A stretch of DNA of 59,450 nucleotides from Eubacteriaceae bacterium (lineage in GTDB: Bacteria > Bacillota > Clostridia > Peptostreptococcales > Anaerovoracaceae): contig JALCRY010000009.1 of the NCBI GenBank assembly GCA_022652985.1, positions 1 to 59,450 of the forward strand, in the 5' to 3' direction. The notes under the pieces are model-generated. The model saw only the letters and a list, made by a program, of their open reading frames with translations, ran no database searches and was not told the DNA's origin. Positions 9,116 to 18,094 of the stretch are shown here, one piece after another (positions within the stretch are counted from its first letter, which is position 1; every line of letters starts with the position of its first letter). A program made the position numbers and the translations under genes.

Positions 9116-9154
9116 CTTCCAAGTTATATGCATATACCCATAACTATTTGTTAT
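9107..9154. promoter_or_regulatory. LysR-type operator palindromes
   Basis: Two inverted repeats: ATATAAC-N9-GTTATAT (9107-9129) and ATAAC-N5-GTTAT (9140-9154), the second with the T-N11-A layout of LysR boxes. They lie between the LysR gene and the operon it most likely controls, and the first overlaps the -35. Confidence 0.5.
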
Positions 9155-9159
9155 ATCAC

Positions 9160-10062
9160 TTATTGGAACAGTTCTGTCAGGTCCGCGATAAGTTCATGCG
9201 CTGTGTCAGACATGGTGTTGTCGCTTTCCATTACATAACCGAGTGTGAGATCCGCATCTTCACCTTCTATTTTCAGTGAATGGATCCCCCGGTCATCCGC
9301 TTCCGAGTAACTCACATCTATTCCCAGCACTGCCAGATCGGTTTCCAGCAGCATATCATCAGTAAGGTGTTCGCTGTTTGTATGGATCTTGGTCATTTTT
9401 ATCTGGTTCGGTAATATACCTACATTTATTTCATTGAGATGATGCTCGATGGAGAAAAAATCATTGACGCCGCCGACAAATTTCAGTTCCCGCAGCTGAT
9501 CCGCCGTTACAGAACCGCTGTTGTACATTGGATGCTCAGGTCCCACGAAAATGCAGGCCTTTCTTTTGGCTATTTCATTGAAGCAGAGATTTTTATGTGA
9601 AATAATATGCCGGAAAGCCTTGATCTGTTTCTGAGAAATGAAAAGTATGCCGATTTCGGAAATGCCGTGAGAAACATTTTCAGTTATTTCTTCAACGGTC
9701 CCCTGGAAATATTCAATAGTTATATCCGGATTCCGATCATATATTTTGGTCAGAAGATGTGACATGACATGACTTTGATATGTCGAAATACTGAACATCT
9801 TGTCTTTGATATTCATTTCTTCTTCAGTTATCAGACTGGCATTTTTCAGTATGGTAACAGCATATTCGTGTACGGTTTTCCCGTAATCGGTAAGTCGCAG
9901 TCCCTTGCTGGTTCTTTCAAATAACTCCTTGCCGAGTTCATTTTCAAAACCGCGTATGACTTTGCTCACGTTCGGCTGCGAAGTATAAAGCGCTTCCGCC
10001 GCCTTGCTCAGACTCCCGCATTCGCAGGCTGCAATAAAAAACTCTATTTGCTTCAGTTCCAT
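9160..10062 (-). CDS. LysR-family transcriptional regulator
   Basis: A 300-residue LysR regulator. The N-terminal winged helix spans about 1-60 (LKQIEFFIAACECGSLSKAAEALYTSQPNVSKVI, in family order). The effector domain runs from about 90 to the end (FSISTYQSHVMSHLL, then IGILFISQKQ). It starts two bases after the stop of the M20 peptidase gene, and its Shine-Dalgarno AGAAGG lies within that gene's end, so the two are co-transcribed. The dehydratase/reductase pair downstream, with LysR-like palindromes in its promoter, is the likely target. Confidence 0.87.
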   Translation of the reverse strand: MELKQIEFFIAACECGSLSKAAEALYTSQPNVSKVIRGFENELGKELFERTSKGLRLTDYGKTVHEYAVTILKNASLITEEEMNIKDKMFSISTYQSHVMSHLLTKIYDRNPDITIEYFQGTVEEITENVSHGISEIGILFISQKQIKAFRHIISHKNLCFNEIAKRKACIFVGPEHPMYNSGSVTADQLRELKFVGGVNDFFSIEHHLNEINVGILPNQIKMTKIHTNSEHLTDDMLLETDLAVLGIDVSYSEADDRGIHSLKIEGEDADLTLGYVMESDNTMSDTAHELIADLTELFQ

Positions 10063-10064
10063 AA

Positions 10065-11285
10065 TTACACCTTCTGTCCGGCACCGCAGATCCGCATAGC
10101 CGCCAGCGCATATATTTTCGCCGCCTCGACCATGTCATCTATATTGCAGTACTCATTCGCTTTATGGATAACGGCCGGAGAACCCGGCCCGAAAACCAGC
10201 GCCGGGATGCCCTGCCTGTGGAAAACACCGTTGTCTCCCGCTGCCAGAAACCCGCACTGTTCTCCATCATGCCCTGTCGCTTCTCTGATGCTCTGTGACA
10301 GCACTTCGACAAGTTCCGCATCCGCCGGGAATCTGACCGCGTTCGTACATCTGCTGATTATCTCCACTTCCGCATCCAGATCAGGATCGGCCGCCGACAT
10401 TTCGGCGATCTTCCCGCGTATCACATTTATTACTTCATTATAATCCTGTCCCGGAACAAATCTGCAGTCAACAGTAAACGAGCATTCATCCGGCACTGCA
10501 TTCACAGCCTGTCCTCCTGAAATACAGCTGATATTCATACTGAATCCATTGAGGAACGGATCGCGTTTATACGTTATCTCACGCCCGTCGAGCGAACCGA
10601 GCATCCTGATGATCTCCGCCGCCTTTACAACTGCATTGACCCCTGTTTCCGGCCTGCCGCCGTGCGCGCTCCTGCCGCGGACTTTAACGCGCAGCCATGC
10701 GCATCCCTTGAACGCCGTCACGATTTTCATTTCTGTCTGTTCCGCGTTAATGAACATATCCGGTACGCACTTGCCCGTTGCCGCGATGTAATCTATTCCG
10801 TACGGTCCTCCGGTCTCCTCGTCCACTGACGCGATAAACTGTACATCGCCCTGCAGGCTGACGCCGCACTCAGCCAGCGCTTTCATGGTCATGAAACATA
10901 CCGCCAGCCCGCCTTTCATATCGGCTGCGCCGCGTCCGAAAAGGCAGCCGTTCCTGATCTCGGCTTTGAACGGATCGGTTTCCCATTCCGGTTCATCGGC
11001 CGGCACCACATCATAATGCCCGCCCATCGCCAGAGTCCTGCCATGGCCGCATCCTTGCAGAGAAGCTATGAAATTAGTTCCTCCCGGAGGCAGCGACAGC
11101 TTTTCGCCTTTGATCCCGATCTTCGCGAATTCCCCGTCAAGATAATCCGCCATCTGCTCATAGTACTTTCCGGCGCCCGGCTTCCCTGACACCGACGGAA
11201 CAGCGATCAGATCAGATGCGATACGTATCAGGTCATCTCTGCCAGCGTCTATTATTTCCATTACTTTTTTTTCTGCATCATTCAT
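10065..11285 (-). CDS. M20-family metallopeptidase / amidohydrolase (ArgE/DapE-like)
   Basis: About 406 residues from the ATG that follows AGGAG by 7 bases; an upstream in-frame start at 11345 lacks such support. Metal-site motifs are GGHYDVVP (H and D), FGRGAADMKGG and DEETGGPYG (catalytic Glu plus ligand). A dimerisation domain lies about 185-300. M20 enzymes such as ArgE and DapE remove acyl groups from N-acyl amino acids or cut small peptides in the cytoplasm. Co-transcription with the LysR gene, and the PLP dehydratase beyond, suggest that it releases an amino acid from an N-acylated or dipeptide precursor. The substrate is unknown. Confidence 0.85.
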   Translation of the reverse strand: MNDAEKKVMEIIDAGRDDLIRIASDLIAVPSVSGKPGAGKYYEQMADYLDGEFAKIGIKGEKLSLPPGGTNFIASLQGCGHGRTLAMGGHYDVVPADEPEWETDPFKAEIRNGCLFGRGAADMKGGLAVCFMTMKALAECGVSLQGDVQFIASVDEETGGPYGIDYIAATGKCVPDMFINAEQTEMKIVTAFKGCAWLRVKVRGRSAHGGRPETGVNAVVKAAEIIRMLGSLDGREITYKRDPFLNGFSMNISCISGGQAVNAVPDECSFTVDCRFVPGQDYNEVINVIRGKIAEMSAADPDLDAEVEIISRCTNAVRFPADAELVEVLSQSIREATGHDGEQCGFLAAGDNGVFHRQGIPALVFGPGSPAVIHKANEYCNIDDMVEAAKIYALAAMRICGAGQKV

Positions 11286-11417
11286 AGCCTTATCTCCTGT
11301 TACGAGAAATATTATATCATTATATTCCTGTCCGATATATCGCAATTTATCGACAGCTGATATGCTGCCGATAAATTGTTTTATGTGATTTATAAATGTA
11401 ATATACAGATCTGAACT

Positions 11418-12614
11418 TTATAATCCGTATGCTGCATTTAATGCGTATTGAAAATCTTTAATAAGATCTTCCGTATTTTCTATTCCGGCAGAGATTCTCA
11501 GAAGTCCGTCGGAAATGCCTATTGCCATTCTTTCCTCTTTGGTCATGTCGCTGTGCGAACTCATCGGAGGATAAGACATCGTCGTTCTGTAACCGCCGAG
11601 CGTCATCGCGTAATGACAGAGATGCATGTTGTCCATGAACTTGTTCATTTTTTCTCTGTCATCCGGCAGTTCAATGCTCAGCATGCCGCCGAAATATTTT
11701 CCGAACTCTTTGACCGCGAGCTCATGCTGCGGATGACTTGCCAGCGACGGGTAATATACCGCATTTACACATTCCGACTTCTCGAACATTTCCGCCAGAG
11801 CAGCGGCGTTCTCAGCCTGCTTCCTGACTCTGAGGTTCAGCGTTCTCATGCCTCTGCATACGAGCCATGAAGAAAACGGATCGCTCTGTGTGCCGAGAAG
11901 CACCTGGAGTTCATAGGCCTTGTCGACATATTTGGCCGCTCCCGTGACTGCTCCGCAGACTGCATCGCTGTGTCCACTGGCAAACTTCGTCAGACTGTTG
12001 ACCACCAGATCAGCACCCATTTCCAGAGGCCTTGCCAGTGCGCCGGTCATGAATGTATTGTCGATGATGAGGATCGCATCATTCGCATGGGCGATATCCG
12101 CGATCCCGGCTATATCAGGAACCGAAATCAGAGGATTGGAAACTGTCTCTGTGTAGAGGATCGTCGTGTTCGGTCTTACACTTTTTTTAACTGCTTCCAG
12201 ATCAGTGAAATCAACGAATGTCGTCTCGACTCCATACTTCGCCAGGATCTTGGTAAATATCTCGATCGTTTCTCCGTACAGTGTCTGATCCGAAAGTATA
12301 TGATCGCCTGCTTTTGTATTGGCTGTCACAGCCGTCGAGATAGCAGCCATGCCGGACGAACAGGCAATGGATGTTTCTCCGCCTTCAACATAGCTCATCA
12401 GCTCGGCCAGAGCAGTCCTGTTAGGATTGCGGTTTCTGTTGTAGCAGAATCCGTGCTCGTCATAACGTTTCTGCAGATCGTCCAGATCCCTGACGTTATG
12501 TGCTGTTGACATGTGTATCGGCAGAGCCTCGGGATCCGAGGCGGAATTCAGGAAATACGCTCCTTCTTCAAGTATTCCTGTCCCGAAATCATAGTCGTCG
12601 TTTATTGTTGTCAT
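11418..12614 (-). CDS. PLP-dependent Cys/Met-metabolism lyase (gamma-lyase family), copy A
   Basis: About 398 residues from MTTINDDYDF, whose ATG follows GGAAG; the longer in-frame start would overlap the symporter gene and lacks support. Fold-type I PLP enzyme of the CGS/MGL family: PLP lysine K210 in NSLTKFASGHSD, cofactor-stacking Tyr113 in LYGETIEIF, aspartate in IIDNTFMTG. Methionine gamma-lyase carries Cys where this protein has Glu115, so MGL activity should not be assumed. The gene lies 13 bases after an AGCS symporter gene, so the importer probably supplies its substrate. A near-identical copy B (25554-26753) is also paired with an AGCS symporter. Confidence 0.87.
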   Translation of the reverse strand: MTTINDDYDFGTGILEEGAYFLNSASDPEALPIHMSTAHNVRDLDDLQKRYDEHGFCYNRNRNPNRTALAELMSYVEGGETSIACSSGMAAISTAVTANTKAGDHILSDQTLYGETIEIFTKILAKYGVETTFVDFTDLEAVKKSVRPNTTILYTETVSNPLISVPDIAGIADIAHANDAILIIDNTFMTGALARPLEMGADLVVNSLTKFASGHSDAVCGAVTGAAKYVDKAYELQVLLGTQSDPFSSWLVCRGMRTLNLRVRKQAENAAALAEMFEKSECVNAVYYPSLASHPQHELAVKEFGKYFGGMLSIELPDDREKMNKFMDNMHLCHYAMTLGGYRTTMSYPPMSSHSDMTKEERMAIGISDGLLRISAGIENTEDLIKDFQYALNAAYGL

Positions 12615-12627
12615 TATTGTCTTCCTT

Positions 12628-14163
12628 TCAGGCATTTTTTCGTTTAGCTTCACGTTTAGCATATGCCGCTTCTTTTGCCAGTCTTATTTTCTCATTCGTT
12701 TCAGCCGCGATAGCTGCTACTTCAGGTTTTTCCTCATAGAACAGTGCAAAATCCGGATCCACTTTGCCCTTGCCCATATAACGCGCTTTATAGTCCTTGA
12801 AAATATCGAAGAATTTGTTGCGCATTATGAGCAGTCCGAGCAGATTTACAAAGACCGGGATCGCGAGCGAAATATCCACGATTGCCCAGAAAGTATCCGG
12901 TCCGTTGCCTGTAAGTGAAATCGATGTAACTATCACGATATTCGGGATAGGGAACAGGAACTTCCAGGCATTAACAAGTCTGTCTCTTGCTATCGGATGA
13001 TATCTGAGCAGATATCTGATATTCGTGCAGTCATATGTATACCATCCCGTTGTAGTGGTGATCCCGAAAAGGAATGCCATAAGGCCGATGAAGTATTTGC
13101 CCCATACGCCGAAGTTGGCGCTGTAAGCCATCATTGTGAGCGTAACGCCCGGTGTACCTGTTGTCCATACTCCTGTGCACAGAACAGCAAGCGCTGTGAT
13201 AGAACAAACGATGATCGTATCGATAAATACTTCAAATGCTCCCCAGAGGCCCTGCCTCATCGGATGTTCACAGTCAGCCGAACCGTGAATGAACGGGGAT
13301 GAACCCTGTCCTGCTTCGTTCGAGTTCATCGAACGCGCGATGCCGTATCTCATGCAGGCAGCTACTGTGCATCCTGCAAATCCTCCGACCTGTGCTCTTG
13401 TACCCATAAATGCATCATGGAAGATCATGTAGAATACATGCGGCACACTTGAGAGATTCAGGGCGATCAGTGCAAACCCTCCGACGATAAATGCTATACA
13501 CATGAACGGCACAGCCTTTGTCGCAAACTTGACAACTCCCGGAACTCCTTTAACTGTGATATAGAATACAAATGCTGAATAAATCAGCGTTACAACGATC
13601 ATATTCCAGTGGAATGACTGATTCAGCGCCTCAGCGATAGTATATGCCTGGCTGCCGCCCAGCCATGAAACCAGCAGTGCTATCGAAAATGCCACTGCGA
13701 GCGGGCCGCCTATCTTCAGGCCCATGTCCCACTGTATTCCCTTTTCGATCGTATATGTCGATCCGCCGAAATAATTGCCGTTTTCATCCTTGTTGCGGTA
13801 ATAGCATCCCAGCGTTACTTCAACGCATTTGATTATCATACCGAAGAATGCCCATATCCACATCCAGAATACAGCTCCCGGACCGCCTGTCGCGATAGCC
13901 GTCGCCACGCCTGCGATATTACCGCAGCCGACCGTACTTCCGACTGCTACTGCAACCGCCTCGAACGGCGAAACTGTTCCTTCTTTTTTCTCGTTAGCTT
14001 CCTGACCTCTCATGCTTCCGATAGTGTTCTTCATAACGTGGTGAAGATGTACGAGCGGAAATGCCTTTGATCTGATAAAATAATATGCTCCAACGACAAG
14101 AACGAAGATAACAAACGGCAGACCCCATAAGAAGCTGTCTATATTTTGTATAACTGTGTTCAT
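12628..14163 (-). CDS. AGCS-family sodium:amino acid symporter, copy A
   Basis: About 511 residues from the ATG right after AGGAGG (in-frame upstream starts lack a site). Ten or more membrane segments. Family marks include PFVIFVLVVGAYYF, EAVAVAVGSTVGCGNIAGVA (the sodium/substrate loop, as in alanine/glycine carriers), GPGAVFWMW and SMNSNEAGQGSSPFIHG. The charged C-terminal tail is rich in Lys, Glu and Ala. It imports small neutral amino acids with sodium; the substrate is inferred from the lyase in the same operon. Very similar to the copy at 26848-28374. Confidence 0.9.
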   Translation of the reverse strand: MNTVIQNIDSFLWGLPFVIFVLVVGAYYFIRSKAFPLVHLHHVMKNTIGSMRGQEANEKKEGTVSPFEAVAVAVGSTVGCGNIAGVATAIATGGPGAVFWMWIWAFFGMIIKCVEVTLGCYYRNKDENGNYFGGSTYTIEKGIQWDMGLKIGGPLAVAFSIALLVSWLGGSQAYTIAEALNQSFHWNMIVVTLIYSAFVFYITVKGVPGVVKFATKAVPFMCIAFIVGGFALIALNLSSVPHVFYMIFHDAFMGTRAQVGGFAGCTVAACMRYGIARSMNSNEAGQGSSPFIHGSADCEHPMRQGLWGAFEVFIDTIIVCSITALAVLCTGVWTTGTPGVTLTMMAYSANFGVWGKYFIGLMAFLFGITTTTGWYTYDCTNIRYLLRYHPIARDRLVNAWKFLFPIPNIVIVTSISLTGNGPDTFWAIVDISLAIPVFVNLLGLLIMRNKFFDIFKDYKARYMGKGKVDPDFALFYEEKPEVAAIAAETNEKIRLAKEAAYAKREAKRKNA

Positions 14164-14319
14164 TATTGCCTCCTGCTTATAAGAATAATAAGTAATAAGA
14201 TGATTAATAATGATGTAAAGCTGTCGACATTCTTCAATCATTCTTTTTATAAACAGATTATATGTGTAAACCCTGCTCATAACAACTATCGAATTAGAGG
14301 TGCAAAGCCATAACAACAC

Positions 14320-14349
14320 ATTATATCTTTCACGATATCTTGCACGCAA
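14320..14349 (-). promoter_or_regulatory. Promoter of the AGCS-A/lyase-A operon
   Basis: Minus strand: -35 TTGCGT (14349-14344), 18-base spacer, -10 TATAAT (14325-14320). Two direct repeats CATAACAAC (14278-14286 and 14309-14317, 31 bases apart) lie just downstream. They share the ATAACAAC core of the LysR-type palindrome at 9107-9129. Confidence 0.45.
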
Positions 14350-14369
14350 AAAGCCCTGAACAGCCGCGC

Positions 14370-14398
14370 TTGACTCTATTCCAGCGACAGAGTTTATA
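14370..14398 (+). promoter_or_regulatory. Promoter of the second DMT gene
   Basis: -35 TTGACT (14370-14375), 17-base spacer, -10 TTTATA (14393-14398). The 10-mer TTGACTCTAT recurs in the divergent promoter region near 28.65-28.78 kb. Confidence 0.5.
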
Positions 14399-14417
14399 AT
14401 TCATTTATTAGGGGATA

Positions 14418-15377
14418 ATGTCTATGAGCAGCGGAAAATTAAAACTCAACAGAACGACAGCGTCATTACTGCTGATAGTCGCCTCGTTTTTCTGGGGCAG
14501 CAGTTTTGTTGCCTCCAAGATCTGTCTCAACAGCGGACTCAATCAATTCGAGATAGTATTTTACCGATTTGCACTCGGCGCGCTGCTCACTCTGATTATT
14601 TTCCATAAACAAATGAAGGGAATATCAAAAGCGGCGGTCAGAACGGGATTCTTTCTGGGCCTGATAACATCATGCACTTTCACAGTGGAAATGTTCGGGC
14701 TCACGCTCACGCAGACTACAAAAGCAGCGTTCCTGACATCGACCAATCTGGTAATAATGCCTTTTCTCTACTGGATATTCTGCCGTGTGCGTCCGGGGAA
14801 AAACTCGATCATTGCCGCGTTCATCACGCTCATCGGCGTAGGATTTCTCACACTCACCCACGGTTTCGGATCGTTCCAGCTGGGCGACGGACTCATGCTC
14901 TTCGACGCATGCACTTACTGCTTCAATACTATAGTAATGCTCAAGACCGGCGAGACTTCATCGCGTGTGCAGATATCTTTCTTCCAGTTCGCGACAACAG
15001 CGGCAGTAATGGGCGTTCTCACGCTGTTTCAGGGCACGAGCGGGACAATGCCTCACCCTGCGCTTATAGCGATCTTATACATGGCTCTGCTGCCTACTAC
15101 CATATGCTTTATCATCAAGAACGTTTCTCTTGATTATGTCAATCCTATACAGGTCAATCTCATACTTGCGACGGAAAGCACGTTCTGCGCCATCGTGTCA
15201 GTCATACTTCTGCACGACGTCATCACGCCCCGCATGCTCATCGGGATCATTATTATTATAACCGGCATCCTGATCGAGATACTTCATCCGACATGGAAGC
15301 GCGGCAAGGGCATAAAATTCACTACCGAGAGCTCCACATATGCGGAAAGCATGGAAGCTCAGAAAGATACCGAATAA
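14418..15377 (+). CDS. DMT-superfamily (EamA) transporter
   Basis: Up to 319 residues with two EamA repeats and about ten membrane segments (LLLIVASFFWGSSFVASKI at the start, with the ATESTFCAIVSV repeat near 245). AGGGG at 14410-14414 fits the ATG at 14424 better than the one at 14418, so the protein may be two residues shorter. A 30-residue hydrophilic tail follows the last helix. Probable metabolite exporter. It converges on a six-gene catabolic operon and ends in a long shared terminator; no substrate evidence. Confidence 0.85.
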   Translation: MSMSSGKLKLNRTTASLLLIVASFFWGSSFVASKICLNSGLNQFEIVFYRFALGALLTLIIFHKQMKGISKAAVRTGFFLGLITSCTFTVEMFGLTLTQTTKAAFLTSTNLVIMPFLYWIFCRVRPGKNSIIAAFITLIGVGFLTLTHGFGSFQLGDGLMLFDACTYCFNTIVMLKTGETSSRVQISFFQFATTAAVMGVLTLFQGTSGTMPHPALIAILYMALLPTTICFIIKNVSLDYVNPIQVNLILATESTFCAIVSVILLHDVITPRMLIGIIIIITGILIEILHPTWKRGKGIKFTTESSTYAESMEAQKDTE

Positions 15378-15395
15378 CGATACATGTTAGAAATA

Positions 15396-15454
15396 CAAAT
15401 AAAAGGAACGGCCGGATATGATCAATAATCACATCCGGCCGTTCCTTTTATTTG
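15396..15454. terminator. Strong bidirectional terminator
   Basis: Perfect 22-base arms (15396-15417 and 15433-15454) with a GC-rich core (GGAACGGCCGGAT) flanked by A/T tracts around a 15-base loop. It separates the converging DMT gene and CoA-transferase operon. Confidence 0.9.
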
Positions 15455-15482
15455 TTATTATCTATCATGACCCCTTTTGATT

Positions 15483-16676
15483 TTAAAGCACGCCGTCTTC
15501 GCCGAGCTTTTCGACTTCTTCAGCCGAATAGCCGAGCAGCCTTCCCAGTACGTCTTCGTTGTCTGCTCCCAGCAGCGGCGCCGGTCTGAATTCGTCTATC
15601 TTGTGATTCGTCAGCTTGATCTGGTTGCCGGTGATCTTCATATGTCCGGCAGTCGGATGATCGACTTCGACGAACATCTCTCTGTCTCCCGCTATCTGCG
15701 GATCTGCAGCTACCTGATCTATCGTATTGATAGGGCCTGCCGGGCATCCCGCCTCCAGCAGCGCGTCCACAGCTTCCTTCACCGTCACGTCTTTCAGCCA
15801 GTCTTCGATGATCGGCTTCAGCTCCGCATGGTGCATGACTCTGTCATTGTTGTGTACGAACCTCTCGTCCGTCCTGAGAGCCTCAAGTCCCATGACACCG
15901 CACATCAGTCCGAACAGCTTGTCGTTCCCTGCTCCGATGACCATGCTGCCGTCTTTCGCGTGGAACGAATCGTACGGATAGAGCGATTCATATCTGTTGC
16001 CTATCCTCTCCGGCACCCTGCCGGTGCAGAGATAGATTATGTTGATTATCTCCAGCGATGATACCATCGAGTCCACAAGCGCGACATCGACTTTCTCGCC
16101 TTCCCCGGTCTTCGCCTTGTTGTAGAGCGCAGCCAGGATGCCTGTGCAGCAGCTTATGCCGCCCATGACGTCTCCTATCGCTGTACCCGTCCTCGTAGGC
16201 TCTCCGCCCGGCCAGCCGGTCGTGCTCATGAGCCCGCTCATCGCCTGCCCTATGATGTCGTAGCCCGCGCGTTTGCTGTACGGGCCCGTGTGTCCGAAGC
16301 CAGAGACCGATCCGTAGATGATCCCCGGGTTTATCTTCTTCAGTTCGTCGTATCCGAGGCCGAGCTTCTCCATGACTCCCGGCCTGTAATTCTCTACTAC
16401 TATGTCGCTCTGCTTCACGAGTCCGCGGAATATTTCCTTGCCCTTTTCCGACTTCAGATTCAGCGTAAGGCTCTGCTTGTTCCTGTTCAGATTCATGAAG
16501 TATGCGCTCTCGCCGTTTACGAGCGGCATGTTCGTGCGCGAATCGTCTCCGCGGCCCGGAAGTTCTATCTTTATCACTTCCGCTCCCATGTCGGCCAGCA
16601 TCATACAGCAGTACGGTCCTGCCAGCACGCGGGAAAGATCGAGCACTCTTACGCCGTCAAGCAATCCTCTGCTCAT
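15483..16676 (-). CDS. Type III CoA-transferase (CaiB/BaiF/FRC family)
   Basis: A 397-residue family III CoA-transferase, which moves CoA between carboxylic acids. The catalytic aspartate is D169 (TGTAIGDVMGG), the same number as in formyl-CoA transferase. Other family marks are LDLSRVLAGPYC, GAEVIKIE and NLNRNKQSLTLNL. Start after GGAAGGAG. Last gene of the operon, 16 bases after a CoA-acylating aldehyde dehydrogenase. It may therefore transfer CoA from that enzyme's acyl-CoA product to the pathway's entry acid or to a waste acid. A second member lies at 36933-38159. Confidence 0.88.
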   Translation of the reverse strand: MSRGLLDGVRVLDLSRVLAGPYCCMMLADMGAEVIKIELPGRGDDSRTNMPLVNGESAYFMNLNRNKQSLTLNLKSEKGKEIFRGLVKQSDIVVENYRPGVMEKLGLGYDELKKINPGIIYGSVSGFGHTGPYSKRAGYDIIGQAMSGLMSTTGWPGGEPTRTGTAIGDVMGGISCCTGILAALYNKAKTGEGEKVDVALVDSMVSSLEIINIIYLCTGRVPERIGNRYESLYPYDSFHAKDGSMVIGAGNDKLFGLMCGVMGLEALRTDERFVHNNDRVMHHAELKPIIEDWLKDVTVKEAVDALLEAGCPAGPINTIDQVAADPQIAGDREMFVEVDHPTAGHMKITGNQIKLTNHKIDEFRPAPLLGADNEDVLGRLLGYSAEEVEKLGEDGVL

Positions 16677-16692
16677 TGGCTTCTCCTTCCGT

Positions 16693-18057
16693 TTATCCCC
16701 AGATCTCTTTGTCCGAAGGCATGCTGCTGTTCGGCTTCACATAAGCGATCCTGCTCTTGTTGAACAGATAGTTCCAGTTGAGGTTCTCGCTGATCGAGTT
16801 GTTCCCCCAGCTGCCGCAGCCGAGCGTCGTCGTTCCGCGCAGTCCGTTGAAGAAGCTGCCGCCGTTGTTCGTCGAGCATACCTGGTTGATGAGGAATCTG
16901 GATGCATGCAGCTGCATAGCTGCCGCCTCTATATGTTCTTCATTGTTCGAATGGATCGATACGCTGTGTCCTTCGCCCATGACGTCAAGGTTCGCTTCCG
17001 CGATGTCGATGGCCTTCTGCCAGGTGTCATACAGATAAAGTGTCTGTACAGGCGCCATTTTTTCTTTCGAGAGATAGTCGTCTGCTCCGTATGTGTCCGC
17101 TTTCACGAGCAGCATCTTGGTCGTTTCCTTCACTTTGATCCCTGCTGCGTTCGCAACTTCGATCGCGCTTCTGCCCACGAGGTCCTTGTTCATGACTCCG
17201 CCCGGGAACAGCGCGTCGCGTACGGCCTTTACTTCTGCTGCGTCCCTGACAAAATATGTATCGTTCTTCTCATATATCGCTGCAGCTTCGTCGAGCTTGC
17301 CTTCAGGCATGATCGCTGTCTGCTCGCCTGAGCAGATGATGCCGTTGTCGAAGCATCTTCCTTCGATGATCATCGGGATGACCTTCTCAAGATCCACATC
17401 GTCGTCGATTATCGTCTGTACATTGCCCGGGCCTACGCCGAATGCCGGCTTGCCGGATGCATATGCCGCCTTGACCATTCCCGCTCCGCCTGTGCTGATG
17501 CATACGTCGCATTCCTTCATTACGAGGCCCGAAAGCTCCATCGTAGGCTCGGCGATGCACTGGATCAGGTTCTCAGGAGCACCGATCTTAGCCAGCGCTT
17601 CGTTGATCAGCACTACTGTCTCTGTGCTGCACTTCTTCGAACGTGGATGCGGGCAGATGATGACTGCGTTTCTTCCCTTGGCCGCGAACATCGCGTTGCA
17701 CATAGGTGTGACGATCGGGTTCGTTGTCGGCGTGATGCAGCCGATGACTCCCATCGGCTTGGCAACTACTACGAGTCCTTCTTCCGGGATCCTCTCGATG
17801 ATGCCGACGCTCTTGCCGCCCTTGCAGTCTTCCCAGATGACTCTGGCCTTGCCCATGTTCTTCTTTACTTTGTCTTCATAGACTCCCATGCCTGTCTCGT
17901 CGACAGCCATCCTGGCCAGCTTTTCAGCGTTGTCGAATACAGTTTTAGCAATAGTCCTGACGACCTCGTCTACCTGTTCCTGATTGTATTTCTCAAATTC
18001 CTTCTGTGCTTTCTTAGCTTTCTGCATCATGGAATCCATGATTTCCTGATCTGTCAT
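16693..18057 (-). CDS. CoA-acylating aldehyde dehydrogenase (SucD / EutE / SauS-like)
   Basis: A 454-residue enzyme that oxidises an aldehyde to acyl-CoA with NAD(P). The active-site cysteine is C242 in FDNGIICSGEQTAI. The cofactor region is ISTGGAGMVKAAY near 188-200. The C-terminus TLGCGSWGNNSISENL matches the pattern of clostridial succinate-semialdehyde dehydrogenase (SucD, 453 residues) and of AdhE N-terminal domains. With a class III aminotransferase in the operon, an omega-amino acid would give a semialdehyde that this enzyme turns into a CoA ester, for example GABA to succinyl-CoA or beta-alanine to malonyl-CoA. Sulfoacetaldehyde and acetaldehyde are alternatives. Confidence 0.87.
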   Translation of the reverse strand: MTDQEIMDSMMQKAKKAQKEFEKYNQEQVDEVVRTIAKTVFDNAEKLARMAVDETGMGVYEDKVKKNMGKARVIWEDCKGGKSVGIIERIPEEGLVVVAKPMGVIGCITPTTNPIVTPMCNAMFAAKGRNAVIICPHPRSKKCSTETVVLINEALAKIGAPENLIQCIAEPTMELSGLVMKECDVCISTGGAGMVKAAYASGKPAFGVGPGNVQTIIDDDVDLEKVIPMIIEGRCFDNGIICSGEQTAIMPEGKLDEAAAIYEKNDTYFVRDAAEVKAVRDALFPGGVMNKDLVGRSAIEVANAAGIKVKETTKMLLVKADTYGADDYLSKEKMAPVQTLYLYDTWQKAIDIAEANLDVMGEGHSVSIHSNNEEHIEAAAMQLHASRFLINQVCSTNNGGSFFNGLRGTTTLGCGSWGNNSISENLNWNYLFNKSRIAYVKPNSSMPSDKEIWG

Positions 18058-18094
18058 TTTATGTTCTCCTTCCTTTGTATCCTGTATTATTTAT

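Noticed and set aside
11418-12614. Calling the three PLP lyases methionine gamma-lyase (mgl)
   Set aside because: The Cys that marks methionine gamma-lyase is Glu in all three, so only the family is supported.
16402-17881. Two plus-strand frames (309 and 262 codons) over the acylating aldehyde dehydrogenase and CoA-transferase genes
   Set aside because: Both lie opposite real genes with intact catalytic motifs and have no start signals or recognisable domains.
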